A stretch of 64,000 nt of DNA from Herbinix luporum (GTDB lineage: Bacteria; Bacillota; Clostridia; Lachnospirales; Lachnospiraceae). Positions 27,166 through 37,563 of this stretch are shown piece after piece; positions within the stretch are counted from its first letter, which is position 1; each line of letters opens with the position of its first letter. The stretch lies in the NCBI RefSeq assembly GCF_900070325.1, contig NZ_LN879430.1:1791379-1855378 (forward strand), given 5' to 3'. A program made the position numbers and the translations under genes. The notes under the pieces are model-generated. The model had not been told where the DNA came from. It worked only from the letters and a program-made list of their open reading frames with translations, and did not search any database.

Positions 27166-27546
27166 TGGAGCTGGCGGGAGTCGAACCCGCGTCCGAAAGC
27201 CCTTCCATTGCAGCTTCTCCCATTACAGTCTATCTTTTTTACATGCCTCTAGTACAAGTACTATTACATGTTGTTCCCTCCATCGGCCGCCGACAGACAG
27301 GCTTCCGATTTTGGTAGCTTCATAAATCTTTTATCTCCTCAAAGCTTTGGAGATAAAGGTCCCCGCTAATTTGATGCCGGGATCTTAAGCCGCGGGCCGC
27401 TTAAGGCCGACAAGCGCTGCACTTAGGCAGCTGCTAATTCGTAATTATCGTTTGCGTTTATTTTTAATTTCTAAGTTGTTGACGCAGTCCTAGTCTGCGA
27501 ATGGCTACCGCAATTTCAAAACCCCCGTCGAAACCAGTACAACCCC
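27166..27546 (-). ncRNA. ssrA: Transfer-messenger RNA (tmRNA)
   Basis: The 381-base RNA rescues stalled ribosomes with SmpB. The ends pair as a tRNA-like acceptor stem (GGGGUUG with CAGCUCC). The T-arm carries GGTTCGACTCC, and the 5' domain has GTACTGGTTTCGACGG. The tag frame is at 27455-27423: resume codon GCA, peptide ANDNYELAAA, then TAA. Several GC-rich stems in between fit the pseudoknots. The CCA end is not encoded: after CAGCTCCA comes TTG. It is followed by a strong terminator and is just upstream of the hydrolase gene; smpB lies on its 5' side. Confidence 0.96.
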
Positions 27547-27584
27547 GTTAGATAAGATTATATTGGTTGCAAACGTGTATATAT

Positions 27585-27613
27585 ATATTATTATAAATTA
27601 ACTATAGTGTCAA
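27585..27613 (-). promoter_or_regulatory. Promoter of ssrA
   Basis: Minus-strand consensus TTGACA (27608-27613), 17-base spacer, TAATAT (27585-27590). The transcript would carry about 35 extra 5' bases for RNase P removal. An alternative TATAAT lies nearer the mature end without a good -35. Confidence 0.6.
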
Positions 27614-27638
27614 TAGTTTCGGCTTGGGAAAATTTGTT

Positions 27639-28100
27639 CTACAAATTTTTTATCTTAAATTCTCTTTCAGTCTCTCTTCTTAAATCTTTCTTTGCTATAT
27701 CCTGACGCTTATCATAGAGTTTCTTACCCTTAGCCAGCCCAATCTCTATCTTAACTAAATGTCCTTTAAAATATACTTTAAGTGGCACTAGGGTATACCC
27801 CTTTTGTGCCAGTCTGCCGCTAATTTTATTAATCTGATATTTGTGAAGCAGCAACTTTCTTACACGGAGGGGATCTTTGTTGAAAATATTGCCCTTCTCA
27901 TAGGGACTTATATGCATTCCATATATAAATACTTCACTATTTTCAATTTTTATAAAAGATTCTTTTATACTACATTTACCCATACGCAAGGATTTTACCT
28001 CAGTCCCATGAAGGGCAATTCCTGCTTCATACTTATCCTCAATAAAATAATCATGGTATGCCTTTTTGTTATTAGCTATTAATTTTATATTTTCCCCCAC
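27639..28100 (-). CDS. smpB: SsrA-binding protein
   Basis: The 153-residue protein is full-length SmpB. It shows [13 protein letters not shown], the conserved [11 protein letters not shown] and the basic C-terminal tail ([18 protein letters not shown]) that enters the empty ribosomal A site. It binds tmRNA and delivers it to stalled ribosomes. It directly abuts rnr (one base between the ORFs) and sits next to ssrA, a common clostridial arrangement that groups the trans-translation parts with the RNase that degrades the rescued mRNA. Confidence 0.97.
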   Translation of the reverse strand: MGENIKLIANNKKAYHDYFIEDKYEAGIALHGTEVKSLRMGKCSIKESFIKIENSEVFIYGMHISPYEKGNIFNKDPLRVRKLLLHKYQINKISGRLAQKGYTLVPLKVYFKGHLVKIEIGLAKGKKLYDKRQDIAKKDLRRETEREFKIKNL

Positions 28101-30236
28101 TTATTCTTCAACCTCCACTAATTCAAAATCAATTGTCCGGATTAGCTTATCGGCATTAATAACCCGAACCTTAACTTTTTGTCCCAATTTATATGTCTTT
28201 TTAGTATGTTCACCTACCATCTGATACCGCTCCCCGTCATATACATAGTAATCATCATCCATTTCGCTTACTCTAACCATTCCTTCTACGGTGTTGGGAA
28301 GTTCCACATAGATGCCCCAACTTGTAACCCCTGAGATAACTCCTTCAAAGGTTTCCCCTATATGATCCATCATATATTCTACCTTTTTCATCTTTTCTAC
28401 TTCCCGCTCGGCTTCTTCAGCCCTACGTTCTGTCTTACTGGAATGATCAGCTACTTCAAATAGTATTTTTTCATAATGATTTTTCCTATCTTCATTCAGT
28501 TTTCCATTTATATTTTCCTTAATAATCCGATGTATCTGAAGGTCCGGATACCTACGGATAGGTGAAGTAAAATGGCAGTAATATTTGGCTGACAGGCCAA
28601 AATGTCCTGTATTTGCCACTGTGTATTTTGCCTGTTTCATAGACCGCAAGGTAAGACGGCTGATTAAAGCTTCTTCCGGAGTATCTTCTATCTTATTAAG
28701 GAGTTTTTGAAGTTCCTTAGGATGTATATCTTCATTTCCCATCTTGATACTATAGCCAAAGTTATGAATAAAAATGGAAAGTGCCTTAATTTTTTCATCA
28801 TCTGGCTTATCATGGGTACGATACAAAAATGGCAGTTCTTGCCAGAAGAAGTTTTCAGCTATAGTTTCATTGGCAATAAGCATAAACTCCTCAATAATCT
28901 TAGTAGCTTTATTTCTTTCATAGGCCCTTATCTCAATAGGCTTTCCATTATAATCTACAATAATTTTACTTTCAGGAAAATCAAAATTTATGGCTCCTCT
29001 TTTATGCCTGCGCATCTTTAATATTTCAGACAGTTCAAGCATCTGCATAAACATAGGAACAAAATCTTGATATTTTTTAATTAACTCTTCATCCTTATCT
29101 TCTATAATTTTAGATACATCCGTATAAGTCATACGCTTATCTGAACGGATAACTGTCTCTACTATTTCATGGCTTATTACATTGCCATTTTGATCAATAT
29201 CCATAAAGCAGCTTAAAGCCAGTCTATCTACCCCCGGATTTAAAGAACAGATACCATTGGAAAGCTTATGGGGTAGCATAGGGATAACTCTGTCTACCAG
29301 ATATACACTGGTTCCCCTTTTTAAGGCCTCTTTATCAAGGGCAGAGCCTTCCTTAACATAGTGGGTTACATCTGCTATGTGTACCCCCAGATGATATATA
29401 TCCCCTTCTTTTGTTAAAGATATGGCATCATCAAGGTCCTTGGCATCTTCACCGTCTATGGTAACGGTCTGAATATCTCTTAGATCCCTTCTCTTTCCTA
29501 TCTCCTTAGGGTCTACCTCATCCGGTACATAATCTAATATTCTAAATACATCCTTGGGAAACTCCACCGGCAAATCATAGGCCTTAATTACAGACATTAT
29601 ATCAACCCCGGGATCGTTGACATGTCCGATGATTTCAACCACTTTCCCCTCGGGACTGCGCTTTTCATCCCCATAACTTGTTAAAGATACCACTACCTTA
29701 TGGCCGGTAACAGCTCCTTTTGTATCTTCCTTGGGAATAAAAATATCATGTCCAAACTTTTGATTATCGGGAATTACAAAACCAAAATTTTTGCTGGCTT
29801 GAAAGGTACCTACAATTTCCTTAATACCCCTTTCAAGTATCTGCAATACTATACCTTCCTGCCTTCTGCCGGTACGTTCATTACTTAGCATTATTCTAAC
29901 CTTGTCACCGTGTACCGCTCCTTTAGTGGCATTTTCAGGTATAAAGATGTCCTCTGCTTCACCTTCTAATATAACAAAACCAAATCCCCTTTGAGTTGCG
30001 GAAAATATTCCGGTTTTAATATTATCTCCCGGAATTTTATATCTTCCCTTATCATCAAGGACAATAACCCCTTGGGATATTAAGGAATCTAGTATTTCTT
30101 TTAATTCATGTTTAGAATCTTTTGGTACCTGCAGTAAACTTACAATATCCCTAAATCTCATGGGCTTATATTCTTCGCTTGCAAAAAACTCTTCAAGCAT
30201 TTTTTTTCTTTCTTCTATCTTATCATTACTTCTCAT
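28101..30236 (-). CDS. rnr: Ribonuclease R
   Basis: This is a 711-residue 3'-5' exoribonuclease of the RNB family. It has an N-terminal winged helix (about 1-70), two cold-shock OB domains (for example GFGFVILEGEAEDIFIPENA), the RNB core with catalytic aspartates in IDGEDAKDLDDAISLT, and a C-terminal S1 domain (GVISGVTSWGIYVELPN). The Lys-rich tail found in some homologs is short or absent. It degrades structured RNA and works with SmpB/tmRNA on non-stop messages. It stands first in the rnr-smpB unit, after the secG terminator. Confidence 0.96.
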   Translation of the reverse strand: MRSNDKIEERKKMLEEFFASEEYKPMRFRDIVSLLQVPKDSKHELKEILDSLISQGVIVLDDKGRYKIPGDNIKTGIFSATQRGFGFVILEGEAEDIFIPENATKGAVHGDKVRIMLSNERTGRRQEGIVLQILERGIKEIVGTFQASKNFGFVIPDNQKFGHDIFIPKEDTKGAVTGHKVVVSLTSYGDEKRSPEGKVVEIIGHVNDPGVDIMSVIKAYDLPVEFPKDVFRILDYVPDEVDPKEIGKRRDLRDIQTVTIDGEDAKDLDDAISLTKEGDIYHLGVHIADVTHYVKEGSALDKEALKRGTSVYLVDRVIPMLPHKLSNGICSLNPGVDRLALSCFMDIDQNGNVISHEIVETVIRSDKRMTYTDVSKIIEDKDEELIKKYQDFVPMFMQMLELSEILKMRRHKRGAINFDFPESKIIVDYNGKPIEIRAYERNKATKIIEEFMLIANETIAENFFWQELPFLYRTHDKPDDEKIKALSIFIHNFGYSIKMGNEDIHPKELQKLLNKIEDTPEEALISRLTLRSMKQAKYTVANTGHFGLSAKYYCHFTSPIRRYPDLQIHRIIKENINGKLNEDRKNHYEKILFEVADHSSKTERRAEEAEREVEKMKKVEYMMDHIGETFEGVISGVTSWGIYVELPNTVEGMVRVSEMDDDYYVYDGERYQMVGEHTKKTYKLGQKVKVRVINADKLIRTIDFELVEVEE

Positions 30237-30342
30237 ATATAGCTCCTAATTCTTTTATTGTTAGTGTATATATTTAACTTTGTTAACTATTCATAGTATA
30301 CCATATAGTGCTTAATTTTAATATTTTTATTCCGGAGCTTTT

Positions 30343-30391
30343 TAAAAAAAGAAGCTGTCCCAAATTCCTCTAATGAGATTTTGAAACAGCT
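30343..30391 (-). terminator. Terminator of the gap-pgk-tpiA-gpmI-secG unit
   Basis: AGCTGTTTCAAAA pairs with TTTGGGACAGCT (30353-30391), followed by CTTTTTTT on the minus strand, 16 bases after secG. Confidence 0.9.
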
Positions 30392-30406
30392 ACCTATAAC
30401 AAATAT

Positions 30407-30646
30407 TTACCAATTAAGATTAAGTACTACTGAGAGTACAATAAATAATGCAGCAAGTATTTTGGTTGATCTAACTATCATACCCTCTGCAGAACGTCCC
30501 TTGTTCTTAGTCCAATAAGATTCAGATCCACCGGTAAGTGCACCGGACAGGCCGGAAGATTTTCCTTCCTGCTTTAATACGATAACTGTCAGCACTATAC
30601 AAATACCGATATATACAATTTGAACTATTGCTCTTAAAATGTCCAC
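30407..30646 (-). CDS. secG: Preprotein translocase subunit SecG
   Basis: The 79-residue protein has two membrane helices (about 3-22 and 55-75) around the SecG loop GKSSGLSGALTGGSESYW. It helps SecYEG/SecA protein export. An upstream ATG at 30667 is open, but GGAGG lies 6 bases before the GTG ending at 30646. That GTG gives the usual start MDILRAIVQI, so it is preferred. It is the last gene of the glycolytic unit, an arrangement also common in other Firmicutes. Confidence 0.93.
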   Translation of the reverse strand: MDILRAIVQIVYIGICIVLTVIVLKQEGKSSGLSGALTGGSESYWTKNKGRSAEGMIVRSTKILAALFIVLSVVLNLNW

Positions 30647-30737
30647 AACAATCCTCCATTCCACCATACGGCAAATAAATAACTATGCCTATTCTATCAT
30701 AGAATATTTTTTATTTCAACATTTTTTTCTATATTGA

Positions 30738-32282
30738 TTATTTCTTAATCAATAAGGATTTGCCTGTCATCTCTTTAGGCTTTTCCATACCCATCATATC
30801 AATCAGGGTCGGAACAATATCAGCTAAACAGCCATTTTCAGCCAAGGTATAATCAGTATCATAGTTTACCATTATAAAGGGTACCGGATTGGTGGTATGG
30901 GCAGTAAAAGGTTCACTGGTATTATAATCTAAAAGTTGTTCGGCATTACCATGGTCTGCACATATAAACATCTGACCATCTACTGACAGTAATGCGTCTA
31001 CAACCTTGCCGACACATTCATCCACTGCTTCAATGGCCTTAACAGCAGCTTCTAATATACCCGTATGTCCTACCATATCAGGATTTGCAAAGTTGGCTAC
31101 AATTACATCATATTTGCCTGACTTGATTGCTTCTACTAGATGTTCAGTTACCTTATATACACTCATTTCAGGCTGCATATCATAGGTTGCAACCTTGGGG
31201 GAGTTAACCAGTATCCTATCTTCTCCTTCGTTAGGAACTTCTACTCCGGCATTAAAGAAGAAGGTTACATGGGCATATTTTTCGGTTTCCGCCAGTCTAA
31301 GCTGGGTCATTTTATGTTGTGCAAGAAATTGGCCAAATGTATTTTCTATGGATATCTTATGGAAAGCTACCAGCTTATTGGGTATTGTAATATCATACTC
31401 TGAGAAACATACATAGGTCAGCTTCATTCTTTCTTTACCACGGTCAAATCCTGTAAATTCATCATCACAAAATGCCCTGGTGATTTCTCTAGCACGGTCA
31501 GGTCTAAAGTTATAGAAGATAATTGAGTCATTTTCCTTAATTGTAGCTACAGGTTTTCCCTCTTCTAATACTACAGTAGGTTCTACGAATTCATCATATT
31601 TTTCCTTATCATAAGAATTTTGCACTGCCAAAACAGCACTTTCTGCAGTTTCACCTTGACCATATACCATAGCTCTATATGCTTTTTCCACCCGGTCCCA
31701 ACGGTTATCTCTATCCATTACATAGTAACGGCCCATAACAGTGGCTATTTTACCTACTCCTAACATCTTCATCTTTTCCCAAAGTTCTTCAACAAATCCC
31801 TTACCGGATGCAGGAGGGGTATCACGTCCGTCTAAAAATGCATGAACATAGACATTCTTTAGACCATGGCGTTTAGCCAGTTCCAGTAAACCGTATAAAT
31901 GGGTATTATGGCTGTGTACTCCGCCGTCTGATAAAAGACCATATATATGAAGGTCAGAATTATTTCTTTTGCAGTTATCTACTGCTGCCAGTAAAGCTGC
32001 ATTCTCGAAGAAGGTTCCATCCTGAATTTCCTTGGAAATCCTGGTTAGTTCCTGATAAACTATTCTTCCTGCACCTATATTGATATGTCCTACCTCAGAG
32101 TTACCCATTTGTCCTTCAGGAAGTCCTACTGCCATACCACTGGCATTTCCTTTAACAAAAGGGTACTCTTCCATTAATTTATCCATAACCGGTGTCTTAG
32201 CCATGGCTATGGCATTAGCATCTTTTTTGTCATTAAGTCCATAGCCGTCTAATACCAATAAAACTGTTGGTTTTTTACTCAT
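30738..32282 (-). CDS. gpmI: 2,3-bisphosphoglycerate-independent phosphoglycerate mutase
   Basis: The 514-residue, two-domain, manganese-dependent enzyme interconverts 3- and 2-phosphoglycerate. Signatures are LLVLDGYGL-type VLLVLDGYGLND, the phospho-serine loop GQMGNSEVGH, the HSHNTH-type GGVHSHNTHLYG, and the C-terminal metal motif FICADHGNAEQ. Length is typical. It lies 24 bases after tpiA in the glycolytic operon and is cytoplasmic. Confidence 0.97.
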   Translation of the reverse strand: MSKKPTVLLVLDGYGLNDKKDANAIAMAKTPVMDKLMEEYPFVKGNASGMAVGLPEGQMGNSEVGHINIGAGRIVYQELTRISKEIQDGTFFENAALLAAVDNCKRNNSDLHIYGLLSDGGVHSHNTHLYGLLELAKRHGLKNVYVHAFLDGRDTPPASGKGFVEELWEKMKMLGVGKIATVMGRYYVMDRDNRWDRVEKAYRAMVYGQGETAESAVLAVQNSYDKEKYDEFVEPTVVLEEGKPVATIKENDSIIFYNFRPDRAREITRAFCDDEFTGFDRGKERMKLTYVCFSEYDITIPNKLVAFHKISIENTFGQFLAQHKMTQLRLAETEKYAHVTFFFNAGVEVPNEGEDRILVNSPKVATYDMQPEMSVYKVTEHLVEAIKSGKYDVIVANFANPDMVGHTGILEAAVKAIEAVDECVGKVVDALLSVDGQMFICADHGNAEQLLDYNTSEPFTAHTTNPVPFIMVNYDTDYTLAENGCLADIVPTLIDMMGMEKPKEMTGKSLLIKK

Positions 32283-32306
32283 ATTTGACTCCTTTACTAA
32301 GATCGT

Positions 32307-33053
32307 CTACTTGTAGTTAACAATTTTTCCAAAATCAGCTTTAAGGCTTGCTCCCCCTACTAATCCTCCGTCAATATTAGGCTGGGAGAAAAGCTCATTA
32401 GCACTGGCAGCTGTAACGCTTCCGCCGTACTGGATACGGATTGCCTCAGCCACTTCATTATCATATATCTCAGCAATGCACTGACGTATAGCCTTACATA
32501 CCTCTTCTGCCTGCTGGGAAGTTGCTACCTTTCCTGTTCCTATGGCCCAGATTGGCTCATAAGCTATAACAGCCTTCTTAGCATCTTCCTTGCTAACATT
32601 AAGGAAGGCAATCTTAATCTGCTGGCGAACAAAATCTATAGTAACACCTTGTTCTCTTTGCTGTAAAGATTCACCACAGCAGATAATGGGAGTTAATCCG
32701 TGTTCAAATGCCTTTAAAACTTTTTTATTAACTGTCTCATCGGTTTCATTAAAATATTCTCTTCTTTCAGAATGCCCAATAATAACATATTTTACGCCAA
32801 CTTCTGTAAGCATATTGGGGGCAATCTCACCGGTGTATGCACCACTTTCTTCAAAGTACATATTCTGCGCACCGATTTCAATATTTGTTCCCTTAACTGC
32901 CTCTATGGCAGGAATTAAGCTTATGGCAGGTACACAAAATACCACATCAGCATCATTTGAAGCTACTAAGGGCTTTAATTCATTTATTAATGCAACTGCT
33001 TCACTAGGTGTTTTATTCATCTTCCAATTGCCTGCTATTATTTTTCTACGCAT
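32307..33053 (-). CDS. tpiA: Triosephosphate isomerase
   Basis: The 248-residue TIM barrel begins [15 protein letters not shown]. It carries the catalytic His in [11 protein letters not shown], the catalytic Glu in [12 protein letters not shown], and the phosphate-binding IQYGGSV and GGLVGGASL. It interconverts dihydroxyacetone phosphate and glyceraldehyde 3-phosphate. It lies between pgk and gpmI; a large hairpin precedes it. Confidence 0.98.
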   Translation of the reverse strand: MRRKIIAGNWKMNKTPSEAVALINELKPLVASNDADVVFCVPAISLIPAIEAVKGTNIEIGAQNMYFEESGAYTGEIAPNMLTEVGVKYVIIGHSERREYFNETDETVNKKVLKAFEHGLTPIICCGESLQQREQGVTIDFVRQQIKIAFLNVSKEDAKKAVIAYEPIWAIGTGKVATSQQAEEVCKAIRQCIAEIYDNEVAEAIRIQYGGSVTAASANELFSQPNIDGGLVGGASLKADFGKIVNYK

Positions 33054-33151
33054 AATATCCTCCTATAATCCTTTATAATATATTACCTTTATACTAAACT
33101 TTATTGGGCTTATAATATCTAACTAGTCTTAAAATTACGACATACTTGATT

Positions 33152-33202
33152 GTAGCAAGCTTTTCCGAAAAATACAATACTTATTCCGGAATAGCTTGCT
33201 AC
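33152..33202 (-). other. Intergenic hairpin between pgk and tpiA
   Basis: GTAGCAAGC pairs with GCTTGCTAC, and TTCCG/CGGAA extend the stem (51 bases overall). No strong T-tract follows on the minus strand, so it is more likely an mRNA processing or stabilising element, or a weak attenuator, than a full terminator. Confidence 0.55.
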
Positions 33203-33229
33203 TATAAGTTTTACTTATATTCTTTTTAC

Positions 33230-34423
33230 CTATTTATCGTTAGCTGCTGCAACTCCCGGAAGCTCTTTACCCTCTAAGAATTCTAAGGAAGCTCCGCCAC
33301 CGGTAGATATATGGGTCATTTTATCACCATAGCCCAGCTGATTTACAGCCGCTGCAGAATCTCCTCCACCGATAATGGTAGTTGCATCTATTTCTGCCAA
33401 AGCCTCGGCTACTGCCATGGTACCCTTTGCAAAGTTAGGCATTTCAAATACACCCATAGGTCCGTTCCATACTACGGTCTTAGCATCTTTAATTGCATCT
33501 GCAAAAAGCTTTCTGGTCTCTTCACCTATATCAAGTCCTTGCCAGCCCGGCTCAATTCCTCCACGTTTAACTGTCTTAAATTCTGAGTCATTGGAGAATT
33601 CCTTGGCTACAACTGTGTCTACAGGAATTAATAATTTAACTCCTTTTTCTTTTGCTTTTTCTAACATTTCCTTAGCATAGTCAAGATAATCTTCTTCCAA
33701 TAGGGAGTTACCTACTTCTTCTCCCTGAGCTTTCATGAAGGTATAGGCCATACCACCGCCTATAATTAATGTATCAACCTTATCAAGAAGATTATTGATT
33801 ACAGAAATCTTACTAGATACCTTAGAACCACCAAGTATTGCTACAAAAGGTCTCTTAGGGTTATTAACTGCATTTCCTAAGAACTCAATTTCCTTCTGCA
33901 TAAGGTATCCTACAACTGCAGTATCAACATATTTTGTAACACCCACATTGGAGCAATGGGCTCTGTGAGCTGTACCGAAGGCATCATTTACAAATACATC
34001 ACAAAGGGATGCTAATTCCTTACTAAAGGTATCAATATTCTTTGTTTCTTCTTCTCTATAACGGGTGTTTTCAAGAAGAACAACATCCCCGTCCTTCATA
34101 GCTGCTACTGCAGCCTTAGCATTGTCACCAACTACATTATCATCCTTTGCAAATTTTACTTCCTGACCTAAAAGTTCTGACAGTCTAACTGCAACAGGAG
34201 CTAAGGATAACTCTGGCTTAGGTGTGCCCTTTGGCTTACCTAGATGGGAGCAAAGAATAACCTTTCCTCCGTCATTTATTAGTTTTTTTAATGTAGGTAG
34301 GGCTGCTACCAGACGGTTCTCGTCTGTAATCTTGCCATCCTGTAGGGGAACATTAAAATCACATCTTACTAAAACTCGTTTACCTTTTACATTGATATCA
34401 TCAACTGATTTTTTATTTAGCAT
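33230..34423 (-). CDS. pgk: Phosphoglycerate kinase
   Basis: The 397-residue, two-lobed kinase makes ATP from 1,3-bisphosphoglycerate. Signatures are [16 protein letters not shown] (substrate lobe), [12 protein letters not shown], the adenine-side WNGPMGVFE and the Gly-rich [13 protein letters not shown]. Length is standard. It is preceded by gap and followed by tpiA on the same strand, completing lower glycolysis. Confidence 0.98.
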   Translation of the reverse strand: MLNKKSVDDINVKGKRVLVRCDFNVPLQDGKITDENRLVAALPTLKKLINDGGKVILCSHLGKPKGTPKPELSLAPVAVRLSELLGQEVKFAKDDNVVGDNAKAAVAAMKDGDVVLLENTRYREEETKNIDTFSKELASLCDVFVNDAFGTAHRAHCSNVGVTKYVDTAVVGYLMQKEIEFLGNAVNNPKRPFVAILGGSKVSSKISVINNLLDKVDTLIIGGGMAYTFMKAQGEEVGNSLLEEDYLDYAKEMLEKAKEKGVKLLIPVDTVVAKEFSNDSEFKTVKRGGIEPGWQGLDIGEETRKLFADAIKDAKTVVWNGPMGVFEMPNFAKGTMAVAEALAEIDATTIIGGGDSAAAVNQLGYGDKMTHISTGGGASLEFLEGKELPGVAAANDK

Positions 34424-34520
34424 GATTAATACTCTCCTTTCCTATCTATAAAATATAGATATGTAAAAAATCACTTACTCTAACTATTGTGATATGATTA
34501 TTATTCTATTCAGTAAAGAA

Positions 34521-34545
34521 GGTCCGGCCCATTAACGACCGGACC
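34521..34545 (-). other. Intergenic hairpin between gap and pgk
   Basis: GGTCCGG / CCGGACC with an 11-base loop, 33 bases past the gap stop. Only a weak TTCTTT follows, so it may trim or protect the gap message, allowing higher gap than pgk expression. Confidence 0.5.
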
Positions 34546-34578
34546 CATCATGGATCAATTAAGCAAAAAGATTTATAC

Positions 34579-35592
34579 TTATGCTAATTCAGCAAAATAT
34601 TTGATTGTTCTTACCATGTTGCTGGTATAGGAATTCTCATTATCATACCAAGCTACAACTTTAACTAAGGACTTGTTGTCACCAAGATCCATAATCTTTG
34701 TCTGAGTAGCATCAAAGATTGAACCATAAGTGCTACCGATAATATCTGAGGAAACAATTTCATCCTCTGTGTATCCAAAGGAAGCATTAGCAGCTGCCTT
34801 CATAGCTGCGTTAACTTCTTCTTCTGTAACCTTTTTGTCACATACAGCAGTAAGAATTGTTAATGAACCTGTAGCAACAGGAACTCTTTGAGCAGCACCA
34901 TCTAACTTGCCTGCTAATTCAGGAATAACAAGTCCGATAGCCTTTGCTGCACCGGTAGAGTTAGGAACAATATTAACTGCTGCTGCACGAGCTCTTCTTA
35001 AGTCACCTTTTCTATGAGGACCGTCTAATGTCATCTGGTCACCGGTATAAGCATGAATTGTCATCATGTAACCTTTTTCAATAGGAGCTAACTTATTCAA
35101 AGTATCTGCCATAGGAGCAAGACAGTTAGTTGTGCATGATGCAGCTGAAATAATTGTATCAGAAGCCTTTAAGATATTCTCATTAACACCGAATACTACT
35201 GTAGGAAGATCATTTCCTGCAGGTGCGGAGATAACTACTTTCTTAGCGCCGGCATCAATATGTGCCTGAGATTTTGCCTTGGATGCGAAGAAACCTGTGC
35301 ACTCAAGAACAACGTCAACATCTAATTCTCCCCAAGGTAATTTGGAAGGATCTGCTTCGCTGTAAATTCTGATTTCTGTACCATCAACTACGATAGAATT
35401 TTCTTTAGCTACTACAGTATCAGCTTTTGCATATCTACCCTGAGCGGAATCATATTTTAATAAGTGTGCTAACATCTTAGCATCTGTTAGATCATTGATT
35501 GCTACAATTTCATAACCTTCTGCTCCGAACATCTGTCTGAAAGCAAGACGGCCGATACGACCAAAACCATTAATTGCTACTTTTACTGCCAT
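34579..35592 (-). CDS. gap: Glyceraldehyde-3-phosphate dehydrogenase, type I
   Basis: The 337-residue enzyme oxidises glyceraldehyde 3-phosphate to 1,3-bisphosphoglycerate with NAD. It has the nucleotide fold [14 protein letters not shown], the catalytic Cys in [12 protein letters not shown] and [15 protein letters not shown] at the C-terminus. AGGAGG lies before the ATG. It is the first gene of the glycolytic unit and has a good promoter and a structured leader. No CggR-type regulator gene is adjacent. Confidence 0.98.
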   Translation of the reverse strand: MAVKVAINGFGRIGRLAFRQMFGAEGYEIVAINDLTDAKMLAHLLKYDSAQGRYAKADTVVAKENSIVVDGTEIRIYSEADPSKLPWGELDVDVVLECTGFFASKAKSQAHIDAGAKKVVISAPAGNDLPTVVFGVNENILKASDTIISAASCTTNCLAPMADTLNKLAPIEKGYMMTIHAYTGDQMTLDGPHRKGDLRRARAAAVNIVPNSTGAAKAIGLVIPELAGKLDGAAQRVPVATGSLTILTAVCDKKVTEEEVNAAMKAAANASFGYTEDEIVSSDIIGSTYGSIFDATQTKIMDLGDNKSLVKVVAWYDNENSYTSNMVRTIKYFAELA

Positions 35593-35636
35593 GTTTGATT
35601 CCTCCTAATTGTTTAATTTATTATTACTGTTATAGA

Positions 35637-35674
35637 CAGTAAATAAACTTGTTGTGAGAATAATCGATTTACTG
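35637..35674 (-). repeat. Inverted repeat in the gap leader
   Basis: CAGTAAAT (35637-35644) and ATTTACTG (35667-35674), 22 bases apart, lie in the transcribed leader between the promoter and the start codon. It could be an operator or an mRNA stem. Confidence 0.4.
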
Positions 35675-35698
35675 ATTGTCAATTTTTTCTCAATCATC

Positions 35699-35727
35699 AT
35701 TTTACACAATTTAATACAAAATATCAA
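35699..35727 (-). promoter_or_regulatory. Sigma-A promoter for gap
   Basis: Minus-strand TTGATA (35722-35727) and TAAAAT (35699-35704), spacer 17. The leader is about 100 bases. Confidence 0.65.
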
Positions 35728-35811
35728 GAGTTTACTAATATTTTTATGGAATATTATGATAACCGTTATATTTTTAAGCTTTGTACATCTTTTTTTGTGC
35801 ATTTTTTAGAC

Positions 35812-37479
35812 TTAGTCAATTTCACTTTTCACATAGTTAGCTATATTAAGGGAATGGTCAGATATCCTCTCCAAGTTAATTAAGGCATCGATGAATACCA
35901 CACCATTTTCAGAGGAGCATATACCATGGGAAAGCCTGTCTATATGTTTCTGTCTCAAATCATCCTTTAGCTTATCCACTATTTTTTCTAATTCCTTAAC
36001 CTTCTTTACTAAATCAAGGCTTTCAGTTTCTCTAGCCCTTATGGCACACTCAAAAGAATCTATGGCAATATTACATATTTCTTTTAACTCATCATAAGCT
36101 TCCTCTGAAAGAAAAAGATCATTATTAACCTTTTCAACTGCAAGCTCAGCTAAGTTGTCCGCATGATCTCCGACTCTTTCTATATTGGAAACCGTATGAA
36201 AAAGGTTATTAATTACTTTATGCTGTCTTTCTGTTAAGGAAAGATTATTTATCTTAACCAAATAATCATTAATAACTTTTTGATGGGAGTCAATTACCTT
36301 TTCAACTTCAAATACTTTTTTAGCTTTTTCCTCATCATTATTTAATAGGGCATCTACTGCTACCTTTGCATTATTAAGGGTGATTTCTCCCATATGAACC
36401 ACTTCTTTAATTGCATTTTGTACCGCAAAAGAAGGTGTTTCTAAAATACGATCATCTAGGTGTCTAAGTGTTATTTGTACTACATCTGTACTAGCTACTT
36501 CTTTAGAATCATCAATAAATATTCCGGAAAGCTTAACTAAAAAATTAGCAAAGGGGAATAAAATAATAGTATTGGTTAAGTTAAATACCGTATGGAACAT
36601 TGATATCTGCGTACTGCTTATATTAGAGGCTGCAAAATCAGGCTGTATCCTAAATACAATAAACAAAATAACTCCAAATATAATTGCACCTATAGAATTA
36701 AAGAACAAATGTATTGCAGCTGCCCTTTTGGCTGTCTTACTGGCACCTACACTGGATAGTATTGCCGTAATACAGGTTCCAATATTCTGACCTAGGGTAA
36801 TAAATATTGCAGATTGCCAATTAACTACTCCAGCCATAGCCAAGGTCTGTAAGATACCTACGGAAGCTGATGAACTTTGAATTATAGCAGTAACTGCCGC
36901 GCCGGTTAACAAACCTAGTAATGGATTCTTGCCAAGCACAATAAATGCTGTTCTAAAAATGGAATCTTCTGCCTGAGCATATGGTTTTATAACATCTGAC
37001 ATGAATTTTAGACCGATAAAAAGTAATCCTAACCCAATAACAATATTAGCAATATTTCTCTTTTTTGCATCTTTACTTAAGAGTATAATAAATGAACCTA
37101 TAGCAATTAGGACTGGTGCGAAAAAATCAGGTTTAAAAAGAGCACTCCATTCACTCATGGAAACAAGCCAAGAAGTTACTGTAGTTCCAACATTTGCTCC
37201 CATGATAATTCCGGTTGCTTGTATTAAATTCATTATTCCTGCATTAACAAAACCCACAACCATAACTGTAGTAGCTGATGAACTTTGAATAATACTAGTC
37301 ACTACTACTCCCAGTAAAACTGCCATTAATCTGTTATTAGTCAGATAACCCAGTAGACGCTTCAGCTTATTCCCTGCAGATTTTTGTAATCCCTCTCCCA
37401 TCATATTCATGCCGTAAAGGAACATTCCTAGACCTCCGGCAAAAACAAATATCAGTTCTAACAGTTCTAACTTACTCAT
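35812..37479 (-). CDS. Na+/phosphate symporter with C-terminal PhoU-like domain
   Basis: The 555-residue protein belongs to the NptA/YjbB-type Na/Pi cotransporter family. It has two inverted membrane repeats with the paired signature QSSSATTVMVVGF (near residue 66) and QSSSASVGILQTL (near 202). The last 200 residues are helical and PhoU-like (HMGEITLNNAKVAVDALL, ERVGDHADNLAELAV). It would import or balance phosphate across the cytoplasmic membrane. Pho-box-like repeats and a promoter lie upstream, consistent with phosphate control. It is monocistronic, lying between the spo0A terminator and the gap promoter. Confidence 0.9.
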   Translation of the reverse strand: MSKLELLELIFVFAGGLGMFLYGMNMMGEGLQKSAGNKLKRLLGYLTNNRLMAVLLGVVVTSIIQSSSATTVMVVGFVNAGIMNLIQATGIIMGANVGTTVTSWLVSMSEWSALFKPDFFAPVLIAIGSFIILLSKDAKKRNIANIVIGLGLLFIGLKFMSDVIKPYAQAEDSIFRTAFIVLGKNPLLGLLTGAAVTAIIQSSSASVGILQTLAMAGVVNWQSAIFITLGQNIGTCITAILSSVGASKTAKRAAAIHLFFNSIGAIIFGVILFIVFRIQPDFAASNISSTQISMFHTVFNLTNTIILFPFANFLVKLSGIFIDDSKEVASTDVVQITLRHLDDRILETPSFAVQNAIKEVVHMGEITLNNAKVAVDALLNNDEEKAKKVFEVEKVIDSHQKVINDYLVKINNLSLTERQHKVINNLFHTVSNIERVGDHADNLAELAVEKVNNDLFLSEEAYDELKEICNIAIDSFECAIRARETESLDLVKKVKELEKIVDKLKDDLRQKHIDRLSHGICSSENGVVFIDALINLERISDHSLNIANYVKSEID

Positions 37480-37521
37480 CTTTCCTCCTAAAATTACTAT
37501 GTATTTTTAGCATACGGGTCT

Positions 37522-37550
37522 AGGATAACATATTTTAAAATCTAGGTAAA
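37522..37550 (-). promoter_or_regulatory. Promoter of the Na+/Pi symporter gene
   Basis: Minus-strand TTTACC (37545-37550) and TATCCT (37522-37527), spacer 17. Both hexamers are weak, as is usual for activator-dependent promoters. Confidence 0.4.
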
Positions 37551-37563
37551 TTGATTTTTAAAA

